A DNA stretch of 64,000 nt, from the NCBI GenBank assembly GCA_011109175.1, contig RDEW01000030.1, forward strand, positions 428,094 through 492,093. Reading direction: 5' to 3'. Position 1 is the first letter of the stretch. Each line of letters begins with the position of its first letter. The translations under genes and the position numbers were made by a program. Under the pieces are notes generated by a model. It did no database searches. It was not told the DNA's origin and saw only the letters and a program-made list of their open reading frames with translations. Below are positions 47,364-58,365 of this stretch, piece after piece. This DNA comes from Dicyema japonicum. Lineage: Eukaryota > Dicyemida > Rhombozoa > Dicyemidae.

Positions 47364-48007
47364 CTAAGCAGAGGGCCACTTAAGGAGAGGACAGTCCACG
47401 TGGTCATCGAAGTCGACAACATAGTCATCATTTTGCAGTGCCCACATCTCATCCAAAGCAGTGCGAGTTTCAGTACTAACATAATCACTCCCAAAACACC
47501 TAATGAGATTTTCCGCCAAAACCAGTTCCCCGTTTTGCGTGTATTGATAAGGGACAACCTCGATTCCCGCGCCTTTGACGGTCCTCACCTAATCATCACT
47601 AAAAATGCCACCTTCAAATAAAACACATTTTGACAATTCACTGCAAATTTTTTAATGATTTTTAAGGATGATGGGAGAATTCTTTCTATAATAAGAGTAG
47701 TTTAGTGGTACAATCGGGAGTCAGAGCTACTAATCTTCTCGTAATATCCCACAACTTTGAGATTGTTCTCATTGCAGAATGATTCGATCTAAATGAGATA
47801 AAATTTTATAACTTTTCTGAAACAGATTTCCATAGTTGGAGTTAAAGTCAGATGAAGATGGAGCATTGGAACGATATGAGTGACTAGGAGATCATTCTCG
47901 TTGGACAGCAAAATCCCATTTACGTCAAACGAAGGATATTTTGCTACATGAGATACCAAATTTCCCCAATTTAATGATTTGAGACTACAAGGAGTGACAG
48001 AACACAT
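47364..48007 (-). CDS. EMC8: ER membrane protein complex subunit 8/9 (unit A copy)
   Basis: EMC8/EMC9 is an MPN-fold cytosolic subunit of the EMC, which inserts membrane proteins into the ER. Removing introns at 47789-47812 (24 nt), 47686-47730 (45 nt) and 47589-47611 (23 nt) gives 183 residues. Family blocks: LVSHVAKYPSFDVNGILLS, DLLVTHIVPMLHLHLTLTPT, EICFRKIESFCNENNLKVVG with YYEK, and at the C-terminus CFGSDYVSTETRTALDEMW and DDYVVDFDDHVDCPLLKW. These match the H-A-A-R-Y-P-H-x-A-V-N-G, 'D-x-V-P-L-F-H' and 'L-V-D-F-D-x-H-L-D-D' landmarks. It looks intact. The 45-nt intron is the weakest part of the model. It is the only recognisable host gene inside the tandem unit. Confidence 0.85.
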
Positions 48008-48560
48008 CTCAGTTTAAAAAAATAAAATAACAAGAAATATTAATAAAAATAAATTAACATTTTTTACATCATTTCTTAAAAATCTAAAAAAAAGTAGCTA
48101 CCAAAACTGCCGTTGAATAGGTTGACAGGGGAATAATTGTGGTTCTTTTAGTTGCCAGATTGAAACTGGTATCCAATTTTCTCCACGTGAAGGTGAACCA
48201 CATCGAAAATTTATTTATGGCTGCTGCCGTCTTATTTAATAGCTGCTGGCCTCCTACAAGTTAGTGAGGCTGGGGTTACCAAAACGGCCACTCCAGAATC
48301 CATCAGATATATCTGGTGTGGCGCAGAACTTTAATGGATGACATCTTGGTTAGAAGAGAGAAGGTTTTTTCAGGCACTATTATGCATGAAAATTACGTCT
48401 CGAAAAAAAGATTTCCCTGTTTGTTTTCAAGTAAATCCCCTCCCTTACGTACCAAGTGATAAAAACAACGTTAAACTCAATGTGCAATTGTCAAATAGAA
48501 AACAACTATTACCCACAATTAAACGAATAACAAGAAAACAAGGAGAAAATTAAAATCTAC
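48008..48560 (+). other. Unidentified conserved stretch with a 71-codon frame (unit A)
   Basis: A frame at 48338-48553 (MTSWLEERRFFQALLCMKIT ... IKRITRKQGEN) is kept identically in unit B, but recent duplication alone explains that. Candidate short introns upstream (48110-48300) suggest a small spliced gene could exist. I could not find a consistent model or a family. Confidence 0.3.
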
Positions 48561-49520
48561 GAATAAAACTTATAAGAATCAAAATATTTCTGTTTTTTTG
48601 ACCATTTCACAGTTTATTTTTTGTAACCATTTATCAATAATATCAGTCGTCATCCGAGCATCTTTTGACGCTGTGTGCAAAGCCTAAAAATAACCTAATA
48701 AAATATATCCCATAATCCTCAGTTTGTATATTTTTAAAGCATCTTGCAATTTAAATTTCCCGATAACAAGGGGCTTTAATTTCTCACCTTCAAGACTGCA
48801 GCATAAAAGAACTAAAACTCGTTTTTTGCTTTTCGTTTTACCAAAACATTCATCATTTGAAGAGAAAAATGATTTACATGAAATTCTTTTAGCAAAAAGA
48901 GAAGTTTCGTCGCAGTTAAAAATATCTTTTTTCTCGTATTTATAAAATAAATTGTCGTAATCGTTAAAAAATCTTCGACTTTATTTCTGTCACATGAGTT
49001 CTTTTCACCCGAAATTACTCTGAACAATAATTCATGGCGCTTTTTAAATCGATCCAACCATCCATTTGATTCTTTGAAATCATTGAAGTCAAGATTAGCT
49101 GCAATTTTTTTGCAATAGTTTTGAGGAGAGATCCTGAAACTGAAATACCATCCTCTCTCAATTTTTTGAAGACTTCGAATACTAATCGATCAATTCGAAT
49201 AGAAAGATCTATTCGAACTTCTTAGATGAGAGTTCATCAGAGCATATTTGTGTTTTTGAAACCCCTTTTCCGATTTCTTTTTTAATTCGTGAGACAGTTC
49301 CTTTTCCAATATTGTATAATAGACAAATTTTTCTTTCTGACATTTTCTTTCATTAAAGAATTGGAAATCTTCTGTTTCAGGTGGCGACTAAGCTCCGCAG
49401 GCATGCCTAAAAATATTTTAAAATTAATTAAATAAAAATAATAAATTTTAATATTATCGACTGAAAAAGTGCCCCAATAAGCGGAGTTTTGTATCTTAAA
49501 TTGAGGCTTCCTATTGGTCA
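48561..49520 (-). pseudogene. Pogo/Tigger-like transposase relic (unit A)
   Basis: The minus strand reads RHLKQKISNSLMKENVRKKN, then LVFEVFKKLREDGISVSGSP, ESNGWLDRFKKRHELLFRVI (CENP-B type DNA-binding half). After a one-base frameshift near 48960 it continues DIFNCDETSLFAKRISCKSF (first catalytic D), KKRVLVLLCCSLEGE and finally DARMTTDIIDKWLQKIN. The rest of the DDE domain is missing. The same frameshift is present in unit B, so inactivation predates the duplication. Confidence 0.7.
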
Positions 49521-49614
49521 AGAATTGTAAAAATCATTCAAAATAATATTTATTAAAACTCGCCCCCAAAACAGAGGGTGCCCCAAGGCCAGGGTTTTAT
49601 TGGGGCAGGTCGTA

Positions 49615-50394
49615 GGCTGAATTTCGATTTGTTGGAGAAAAATTAAAATCAAAATGATCTGAATCTAAGTTTTCTAGCAGACTTTATACAATAAATACCT
49701 GAAACATCTGAAATATGTTTCCATGTCAATATCTTCTGATGTTCGTGGAAGAACATCATCCGAACTCTCATTTTCTATGAAATTAAAAAAAATAAACTTT
49801 TATACTCAGGAATGATTGTGTTTATTCCTGAAACTCCTCTCAGTTTTATAAATGGAGTTTCATTTGTGGAGGAATGGATCGTGGTGTTATATGTAAAAGG
49901 TGCTTCGTTTAATAAATTTTTTCCAATTTTTAGTTGATTCTTCATCCATTAACTTTGCAAGATTTCTTGTCAAAGTTTGGTTAATCTTTCTATGATCCCC
50001 TGAAACAAATAAAATATTATTTCATTACTTGTGATTGAGGATGATTTGGTCTTCCATAAATATGCATGATTTTATTTTTTATGCAGAAAGAGTCTAGATA
50101 TTTGTATTAAAACTCTGTTCCATTATTCTGTTTGCAGAATCTCAAAAAGCCGATTTCAAAACAAATTTCTTCAAATGCTTCACAAATTTCTAAATTCCAA
50201 TAAATTAAAAATATGCCTATTGCAGAGCACATGATGAATATTTATGAATAACGGCAAAAGATATTATATGTCCGACACAATTAAAAATGATCAAAGCCAC
50301 ATAAAGTATGACATTGATAGTGACCTGATAGTGATTGAAAGGTGACATGTAACCAGTGTGGGACGCGTCGCCACCACGGGACGCGACACACATC
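49615..50394 (-). pseudogene. Integrase element lacking its left end (unit B)
   Basis: Counterpart of 38716-39484. It keeps the minus-strand integrase pieces and the right terminus (GGGACGCGACA at about 50384-50394), but its left end is absent because the duplication boundary falls inside the element. It is therefore immobile. Confidence 0.6.
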
Positions 50395-50504
50395 AATGTG
50401 AGAATTATTCACATCAAAGTGAGAATTATTTAAATTGACATTAAATAAATTTTAATTTTCGTAACTACAAATATTTAATCTTCGTAATTGTTAATGTCCG
50501 AAAT

Positions 50505-51180
50505 TTGTCTGATGAAAATAGGCGTTTTATTATTAATATGTATTCCAATGGATCCACAGCTAAGTCAATTAGCGAAAACCTATGTATCCCTGCGAAAACT
50601 GTCTATCGAATTATTGGAGACTTCAAAAAAATTGGGAAAATTGCAAGTAATTTAAAAGGCGGTCCTCGAAATATAAAAATCACTAAAGAAATTTCTCTGT
50701 TTATAAGAATGAAATATCGGATTCGTGTGATATTTCTTGTTCTTGTAAAAAATATTCTCGAAAATATTTGCTAAATTTGGTTTAACGATCGGAACATCAG
50801 CGATCCATTATCATTTAGAAGGATTCAACTACTCTTTTAAAAAATTCAACTTCTTCCAGAACGAAGAATATCAAATGATGTGGATTCTTTACGTAGACAA
50901 TATGCCAAAGAATTTATTGGCACACTATCCACTACTCTAGAAAGCAAAATTTTTTGTGGATGAAATTCGTTTATTACTTCACAACTTTAGGTTGGATTCA
51001 ATGTATCAATGAGGAACAACTACGGAGAGCTAAAAAGGGCCAAACGCCCACTCTAGTGGTTAAATCAATCAGATCAAGGAATATTAGTGTGTGCTGTGCA
51101 ATGTCAAAGTCGGGGATCATATTTTACAAAATTTATGAAAGCCATATAGCACGGAAAGTTACATGGGATATATAAATGAT
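50505..51180 (+). pseudogene. Tc1/mariner-like transposase relic (unit B)
   Basis: The same N-terminal helix-turn-helix as in A, slightly better kept (SNLKGGPRNIKITKEIS survives here and is missing in A). Later blocks read SIRSRNISVCCAMSKSGIIF. Stops and frameshifts remain. Confidence 0.6.
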
Positions 51181-51296
51181 CTTTTCCAATTTTCACTTGA
51201 ACTTGTTGAAGATACTCCAAGGGTGATTTTTTTATAACGGGGTAACCATTCTGATACATAAAATATGGAGATAGCTTTTCCAAAACTGTTTTTTAT

Positions 51297-52139
51297 TTGT
51301 TTACACCAAAAGAGTGGATCATCCTATTTAATGAGACGACGTAGGGAGTCGTGTGCCAAACTAGAAACACTTACAGACGGACACACAAATTTACTAATTT
51401 CTGTTCAAGAGAAGACTTCGCCAATTTTTCTTTAAGTGTCTCTTATTTCTCCAGAGGCCCTTATGCGTCTGGACTCCAGAATGCGGGAAAGCGGTCCCTT
51501 AAATACCGTCAGCCACTCTGTCCCATCTAACTAAGTGATCATAGACCGACAAAGGGGAGGTCGAAACAAGATGAAATGGGCATCTCGAACCGTACGATCA
51601 CGCGCGGGCACAGGGGAGGAACACCGGGCCAAGATGAGATCTCTAATTGAACGCATCAGGATACGTGTTAATTAGTTTTGTTTTACCGTGGTCTTGGGAT
51701 GTTAAATAAATAATAATAATCGAAAAAAAGCTTGATCAACGTAATCATAGACACACTGTTTGAGGATTCTTTCAAGTGGAAAATTAGTGCCGAATGTTGA
51801 TTACGCCTTTTCTGCCTGGAGATTCGCTATTCCTTCTACGAGGGTGGAGCGTATGAACTCTCTTAGACGGAAGATCATTAGGCATATGCAATCAGACTCC
51901 ACATCCATCCCCAGTATCCTTTCAGAGGAGGCGACGGTGAGAAATGTCTAGGGCTTCCTACGTATGTGCAAGGAGCTACGAACCCCATTCAGAGAGAGGG
52001 CAGTTCATGCGGAGGAATTCAGATAGGCATTAAAAAGTGCGCTCTGATAGAATTCAAGAAGACACTTCAAAAACGCTGTTGATTAACTGGCGGAGCATTA
52101 GAAGAGAATTCGAGAGATGTTGGAGGCTGGGATCACTTA
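51297..52139 (+). pseudogene. Two LINE 3' relics (unit B)
   Basis: Counterparts of the 40.38-40.80 and 40.84-41.22 kb relics of unit A, near-identical apart from point changes. Examples are LSEEATVRNV for LLEEAMVRNV and HAEEFR for HADEFR. Confidence 0.5.
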
Positions 52140-52147
52140 ATTTAGGG

Positions 52148-55100
52148 CAGAAATTCTCAACGGCGGCCCGCTTGAAATTATAAAAAATGTTACATATTTT
52201 ACATAATGCAGCCGATTTTAACTGTGCTTTTTCTTTCTGTTTGTTTCGTACAATAAACTTTTTATGGTTAAAAATTTTTACATATTTTAACTATTGTTTT
52301 TAAATTAAATATTTTTTATATTAAATTTTAATTAACATTGCTTGTGATGTCTGGAAAACGTGTTAAAAGAAGTAGAAAAATAATCAAGAAAATCGTGCAT
52401 TTTACCCCGAATAGGAGGAACAATTTTTCGTTTTTGAAGAAAATGGCAAAGCACATTTCCTGATTTGTCATTTTGTTATACGATGTTTTAAGTTATATAA
52501 TGTCGAGAGGCATTATATGAAACATTCTTCAGAATATGATTCATTTCAAGGTGAATCAAGAAAAATCAAATTTCTATCTGTGAAATCAAATCGCAAACTA
52601 CAAACCACTTTGTTTAAACAGCCCATGTCATCAAGATCCGCTACAATAGCTTCTTTCAAAATTTGTCATCTACTTGCAAAAAATATGAAGCCGTATTTAG
52701 ATGGAAAATTTATTAAGCAAGCTATCCTTATATCTAAATGTTGTTCTTCAGAAATTAAAAAAAATGTTATAAACTTACAGCTAAGCAACGATCTAACACT
52801 GAGCTCCTTGTGAGAGTCGGAAAAACCTATTCAAGAAAATTTGAAACAAATACGGGCACTCCACAAGGAGACTCTCTTTCTCCTCTACTATTCACAATTT
52901 ATTTGGAAGCCGCTATGAGGGAACTTAGACCGTCATACCAAGGAAAGACGGAAGAAGTAATCTACGCGGACGATGTAGACCTAATTTCTGAAGACAAAGA
53001 GGTCCTGGAAAACTTATTAGAAAAAGCACCAGATGTACTAGGGAAATGGTTTCTTACTGTGAACAGAGAAAAAACAGAACTCACAGAGATAAGAAGGATG
53101 AGTAACGTCCTAGAAGAGAAGTGGCGACAAGTAAAGAAACTCGGTTCACTTATGGGAGATAGCGAAGATATTTTACGTAGGAAAACTCTAGCCAATGCTG
53201 CGTTATATAAACTGAAGAATTTATGGCTCAATCAAAAAGGCATCGACACAAAAATGAGAATCCTACTATACGACTCATTCATAAAACCCGTACTTTTATA
53301 TAACGCTGGAACTTGGGCGACCTCATCAGCGGATATGAAAAAACTAGACTCGTTCCACAGAGGTCAACTGAGAAAAATAACAGGAACTACTTGGCCTACG
53401 AGAATATCTAGGAATGCTTTATATAAGAGATGCAGCACTAGACCTATCAGCTTAGAAGTACTGGAATCCCGATGGAGGCTCTTCGGACACGTGCTGAGGA
53501 TGGAATTAACTTCCCCACCGAACATATCTATGGAAACATACTATGTTAGTGAAGAAGGCCGCTATCGGGGAAGACCAAGAACAACACTGCCAATAGTCTT
53601 ACAAAAAGACCTGGTCAGTATAAAAAAAAACCTAACAAATGCCGACGACCTGGACAGCATGAGAGCCTTGGCTAGGAACAGGGGAGCATGGAAAAGGATG
53701 ACATCTAACCTTGTTTCTTTTGCTGCACATGCGGGGCTATAATTAGTATGGCTCTTGTGAAGTGCTTAAATAAATAATAAGCAACGATACAGTTACTCGG
53801 AGAATTGAGAGAATATCTGACGATATTCAATGCCAGTACTCACTGAATCCAACTTTTTCGTACACTATTCTATTGCTCTTGACATCACTAAAGATATTAG
53901 TGATACAGAACAAATGGCTGTGTTTATTCGAGGTGTCATGCCTGACTTCAAAATTTATGAAGAATTTCTCACGCTACGTAACTTTCATGGTTCTACTAAA
54001 GGAGCTGATATTTTCCGTGAATTTCGTGATTGCCTTGAAAAGGCACATTTGGATCTTTCAAAAATGTTTTCAATTGCCACAGATGGATGTCCTTCTATGG
54101 TTGGATGGAAAACTGGGTTTCGAGGTCTTGTAGCTGGATGGCGAGTAGATGATGAGTTGAGTCCTGTGATTTAGCATCACTGCATACTACATCAAGAAAA
54201 TTTAGCTGCAAAATCTATGAAAATGGACCATGTAACAGAAACAGTCATTTCAATCGTAAATTTTATTCGCTCTCGTGCTTTAAATCACGGCAATTTTAAG
54301 AAATTTCTCGAGGATGTTGATGCTGAGTATGGAGATTTGCTCATGCATACAACCGTACGATGGATGAGTCGGGCAGCATGTCTAAAAAGGTTGTATAAAT
54401 TTTAAATAAATCGCATTTAGATTTTATGACCTTCTCCCGGAGATTATAAATTTTATTGACAACAAGATATTCTATCTTCAGCTTACTGATAAGGAGTGGA
54501 TTGCGGATTTAGCATTTATGGCTGATATTTCTACACACCTTCCGATTTTGAATACTTCTCTGCAGGGTAAGAACAAACTATGTCATGAATTATACGGACT
54601 GGTTTCTGCATTTATCGAAAAACTACACTTTTTCAAAATACAAATTGCAAATAGAGTTACCATTCATTTTCCAATACTTTCAAACCACAGGGAAGATGGA
54701 TCATATGAAAAATATACCTCTGTTATTAGTGACTTAATCGATGAATTCGAAACACGTTTTAATGATTTTAAAGAAGCTCTACCTATTATGAAAATATTTT
54801 CGTCACCTATGGAAACAGATGCTGCAACCGCTCCATATGTATATCAGCTGGAGCTAATTGAAATGCAGGCAGATTTACAACTTACCGCGCTATTTAAGTC
54901 AAGTGAACTATTGGATTTTTGGAGTCGAATTCCACAATGGAAATATCCGAACTTGGTCGATAATGCTCAAAAAATGCATCAGTCTTCGGATCAACATATG
55001 CATGTGAAGCTTTTTTCAGTAAACTTACGCGAATAAAAAGTAAGTATCGAAATCGATTGACTGATACAACTTTTACGTACATCGTCTTCGAACTTTACTT

Positions 55101-55309
55101 CTCGTTTCGATAAAATAGTAGACACCAAGCAAAATCAAGTCTCACATTGATTCTCTTATTACGTAATAAAGCCTTTTTCTTTAATCAAATAAAATATTTT
55201 TTGTGCGTCCCGCAAAGATACTCTTAATTATTGATTAAAAAATCAAATTTTTTTGTGCGGCCCGCAAAGATACTCTTAATCCTTAAGCTAAAAAGGTTGA
55301 GAACCCCTG
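52148..55309 (+). mobile_element. hAT transposon with both ends and 8-bp TSD (unit B)
   Basis: The 5' end is CAGAAATTCTCAACGG and the 3' end is CGTTGAGAACCCCTG-like (GGTTGAGAACCCCTG). Both have a GCGG(C/G)CCGC motif nearby. ATTTAGGG flanks both sides (52140-52147 and 55310-55317), an 8-bp duplication as expected for hAT. Just inside the 3' end a CCCGCAAAGATACTCTTAAT segment is repeated. The transposase is split by a LINE (52793-53777) and carries stops (for example TAG replacing the tryptophan codon before HHCILHQ at about 54174) and frameshifts, so the copy is non-autonomous, although its ends look complete. Confidence 0.85.
52793..53777 (+). mobile_element. 5'-truncated LINE inserted in the hAT (unit B only)
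   Basis: The frame from about 52810 to 53742 encodes the last 310 residues of an RT ORF: GTPQGDSLSPLLF, VIYADDVDLISEDKEV, GKWFLTVNREKTEL, KLGSLMGDSEDILRRKTLA, LYNAGTWATSS, WRLFGHVLRM and GRPRTTLPI. No stop interrupts it. It ends in GTGCTTAAATAAATAATAA and is flanked by TAAGCAACGAT at 52782-52792 and 53778-53788. Unit A has the uninterrupted site, so the insertion followed the duplication. It is a different subfamily from the 12.84-kb LINE. Confidence 0.9.
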
Positions 55310-56839
55310 ATTTAGGGTCTTAGAGTTAATACTTTCTTCTTGGTGGTCTTAGGGTTTTAAAATAAAATAAGTAAAATAAGCGAAAACTTGTATTGAATCA
55401 TGGATATTTCTGCCCACTCTCAACTGCCCCCAAGTAACCATATAACTTGGGGTTGAAATTCTCCACTATTATAATTGTTCATTATCACTTCATCATCAGA
55501 AATCATCACATAGTCTGTCACAGGCGCTACGCGTTACATAATGCTCAAATTTACAATTTCAATCATTTTTATACAACTTTACACATGTTTTTCTCATTTA
55601 TTATATTTAAAATTAAAAATTCTAATTTAAATATTTTTGGAAGGCGCAACAATTTTTAAATTTTAAATAGCATAATACAGGCGTGTTTTATAAAGTTAAG
55701 CTGATGGCTCGGTTTTTCGTTAAAACAACCCGGGAATAAATTGATATAATGGAAGAGAAGGGGATCGTCGATTTAGTGACAAGACAAAAAATACCGATTA
55801 ACTCAAAAGTCAAAGAATTTTTTATCTATCAATGGGAGGTTATACCTTAAAGACACAAATGCAAACCACAAAATTCTCTAATAATTAGTGGCCTCGCAAA
55901 TTCATCAATTGACCCATTGTGGACACAACACAGTGGATCAATATTGCAATGAAAGATATTTTTTCATGAAAAGAGAAATTATTCGGAAAGTGGTGTCAGA
56001 ATGTGACATTCCATGTAAAAGCATTATGTGACTGCTTCAACGTCTAACAAATTCATGGTAGTCATAACAATCCAAGGAGTCAAGGGATTATCGAACGCTT
56101 CAATCAGACAATCACAAGATCACTATCTAAGATGATGTCCGAGTTGGAGTGAAAACATAAAGGAAGTAGATGGAGTGAACATGGCGTTAATGGTAATTGA
56201 TTCAATGCACGACAATATAACGAGCGAAAATTCGACCAAATCACACATATTGACAGGTTCTTCCGTTCGACATAGAAGCGTATCTCCAACTTCCGGCCTG
56301 AGGAATACTCACGGAAGCAGGCCAAACTGGTAGTCAGACTCGGAAAGCTTGGAATCATTCTCTCCCTGTATATCTCTCGTCACTAATGGCAACCAACACC
56401 CTTGTTAATAGGATTCTATACTCCTTCTCTGAATTCTCTTCATACCAGGACGTCGTTGATGATTATGAGGCCTGGAGCCGTACCTATTATTTTTTCCAAC
56501 CTTCCATGATCATTACAAAGATGAATAATTTTTACATGATCTTACTTTTAAAATAATAAAAAAAATTTTTTTCCCAATATCTTTTTAATAAGCGTTTGCA
56601 GCTCTGGGAAATACCCAATAAACCTCATTCAAAAATCGGCCAGATTATTCTTGTAGTTTTTTTAGTTTGGACTTAACGTTAAAACTCTGGCAGAAGCACA
56701 TAGAATTGTTTTTATATATAGTAAGCAGATGGAGTATTTATATACTTATATTTAAAGCAAGTTCTTATCAATTATAATTGTAAGAAATTCTAAAATTTCA
56801 TAAAAATTTTTACTATTAGCTATATTTAACTAGTTTTCT

Positions 56840-58130
56840 TGAAGAGCAGCCATCCCCGCTTGTGGATGGGCCATTGTGTGATACGATTACTATGGAGGAG
56901 ATAATTCTTGCTATTAATGGATGCAAAAATAAAGCGCCGGGTTGGGATTTTATCCCCCTGACTGTCTTCAAAAATCCTGGAATATTATTATTGAAAACGT
57001 TATGGGCTTTATTTAATTCTTCGTGGTGTTCTGGACATGTTCCTTCTACTTGGAAGAAGTCTTTTGTACGGATGATTCCGAAGAAGGGAAAAGCTAGAAC
57101 TATAGGCCAATAAGACTAATATGCAGTATATCGAAAATTATGGAAAAAATCATTTTCAACAGATTATCAAAATACGTTGAAGACAACAATTTTCTTCTCG
57201 ATGATCAATGGGGTTTTCGTCCCACAAGAGGTACTAGAGATTGTTTTTCAATATTATCAAATTTTATATGTGTTGCTAAAAAGAATAGAGAATGTCTTAC
57301 GGCCGTATGTCTAGACATATCAAAGGCTTTTGATAGCGTTTGGCATGCTGGGTTGTTGAAAACTTTGTCAAATTTTAATGTTAGAGAGCAAAGCTTTAGT
57401 GTGGATAAAAAATTTTCTTTCTGGTAGAGAATCTCTTGTACGTGTTGGAGATCATATATCGAAGAAAATTTTGTTAAAAAGAGGGGTTCTACAAGGGTCT
57501 GTCTTGAGTCCCCTTTTATTCAATTGTGCTATGTGTGACATCCGAAGTTTGAACACCTAAATTCAAAAATGTTAATATATGCCGATGACATTCTTTTGCT
57601 CGATCTGAATATTAATAGATCGATTTCCTGGAAACCTGTTTCGACACATGTCGAAATAATTAAATGCTGGTGCCGAGATAAAGGTTTATCCTTATCTCTT
57701 GAAAAATGTACTGCTTCATGGATTGTGAATTTCAAGAACAAATCAAAGATTTGTATTGATACTGGAGCGATCAAATGCATGGAACAGTTACAATATCTTG
57801 GAGTTTGTGTGAACTCGAAGGGTTCCTTCATTAATTATATCAAGAAAAAGAAGAAAAAGCTACGGCGATGTTGAAATCACTTTACGTTTTCAATTGAGTC
57901 CGCAAACTTTTCTTTATGTGTATACAGCTTGTATAAAACCAATCTTGATTTATTGCTTCCAAGGATGGTTTGAAAGTGATGAGAGAAGTACTATTGTAGA
58001 GCTTCTCGATAAATCGAGGAGATATGCTATTAAACTGGCATATGGACTTTATTTAAAGTCTAAATTACCGCCAAATGATGAGAGACGTACAAGATCCATT
58101 GAGGAAATATTGCACCACTTGAAAAAATAA
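56840..58130 (+). pseudogene. CR1-like LINE reverse transcriptase (unit B)
   Basis: The RT domain reads in near order over shifting frames: AINGCKNKAPGWDFIPLTVF, KSFVRMIPKKGKARTI, LDDQWGFRPTRGTRDCFSIL, AVCLDISKAFDSVWHAGLLK, LQGSVLSPLLFNCAMCDI, MLIYADDILLLDLN (YADD box), YLGVCVNSKG and YTACIKPILIYCFQGW. The set AFDSVWH-YADD-YLGV is CR1/Jockey-like. Several frameshifts (near 57110, 57400, 57560 and 57870) make it dead. No endonuclease domain is visible upstream. Confidence 0.8.
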
Positions 58131-58365
58131 TTCTCGTTGGATGCTAGGGGTCAATAATTCAAAGAGGAAACATATGGTGTCTCGTTAAACCAGACCCCAT
58201 CAACCAGGACAAACTCGTTGGCTTCTCCCTTTTTAATTAGTTTTTTAATTAGTATCGAGTTTGTTACGTTAATAAAGTATCTATCTCGTTATATTTAACG
58301 TTGCTGGTTAATGGTTGTTGTTGATGTTGATAAGAACCATCTAAATTCATCGGATTACTTCTGAA

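Larger units (their letters stand above)
38716..49614. repeat. Unit A of a large tandem duplication
   Basis: From GGCTGAATTTAGACT to ...GGGGCAGGTCGTA, 10.9 kb that repeats at 49615-63745 in the same orientation with very high identity. Relative to B it lacks about 160 bp (the hAT 3' end), about 1.1 kb (LINE RT N-terminus at about 44515) and about 1.86 kb (R4-like RT at about 46490). It retains about 0.82 kb lost in B (about 45242-46070). Confidence 0.9.

Noticed and set aside
47333-47621. Plus-strand and alternative minus-strand frames over the EMC8/9 last exon
   Set aside because: These are shadows of the EMC8/9 exon, which has clear family motifs in the other minus frame. The same applies at 61476-61764.
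48338-48553. Calling the 71-codon frame a conserved gene because it is identical in both units
   Set aside because: Identity is expected from recent duplication and is not evidence of selection.
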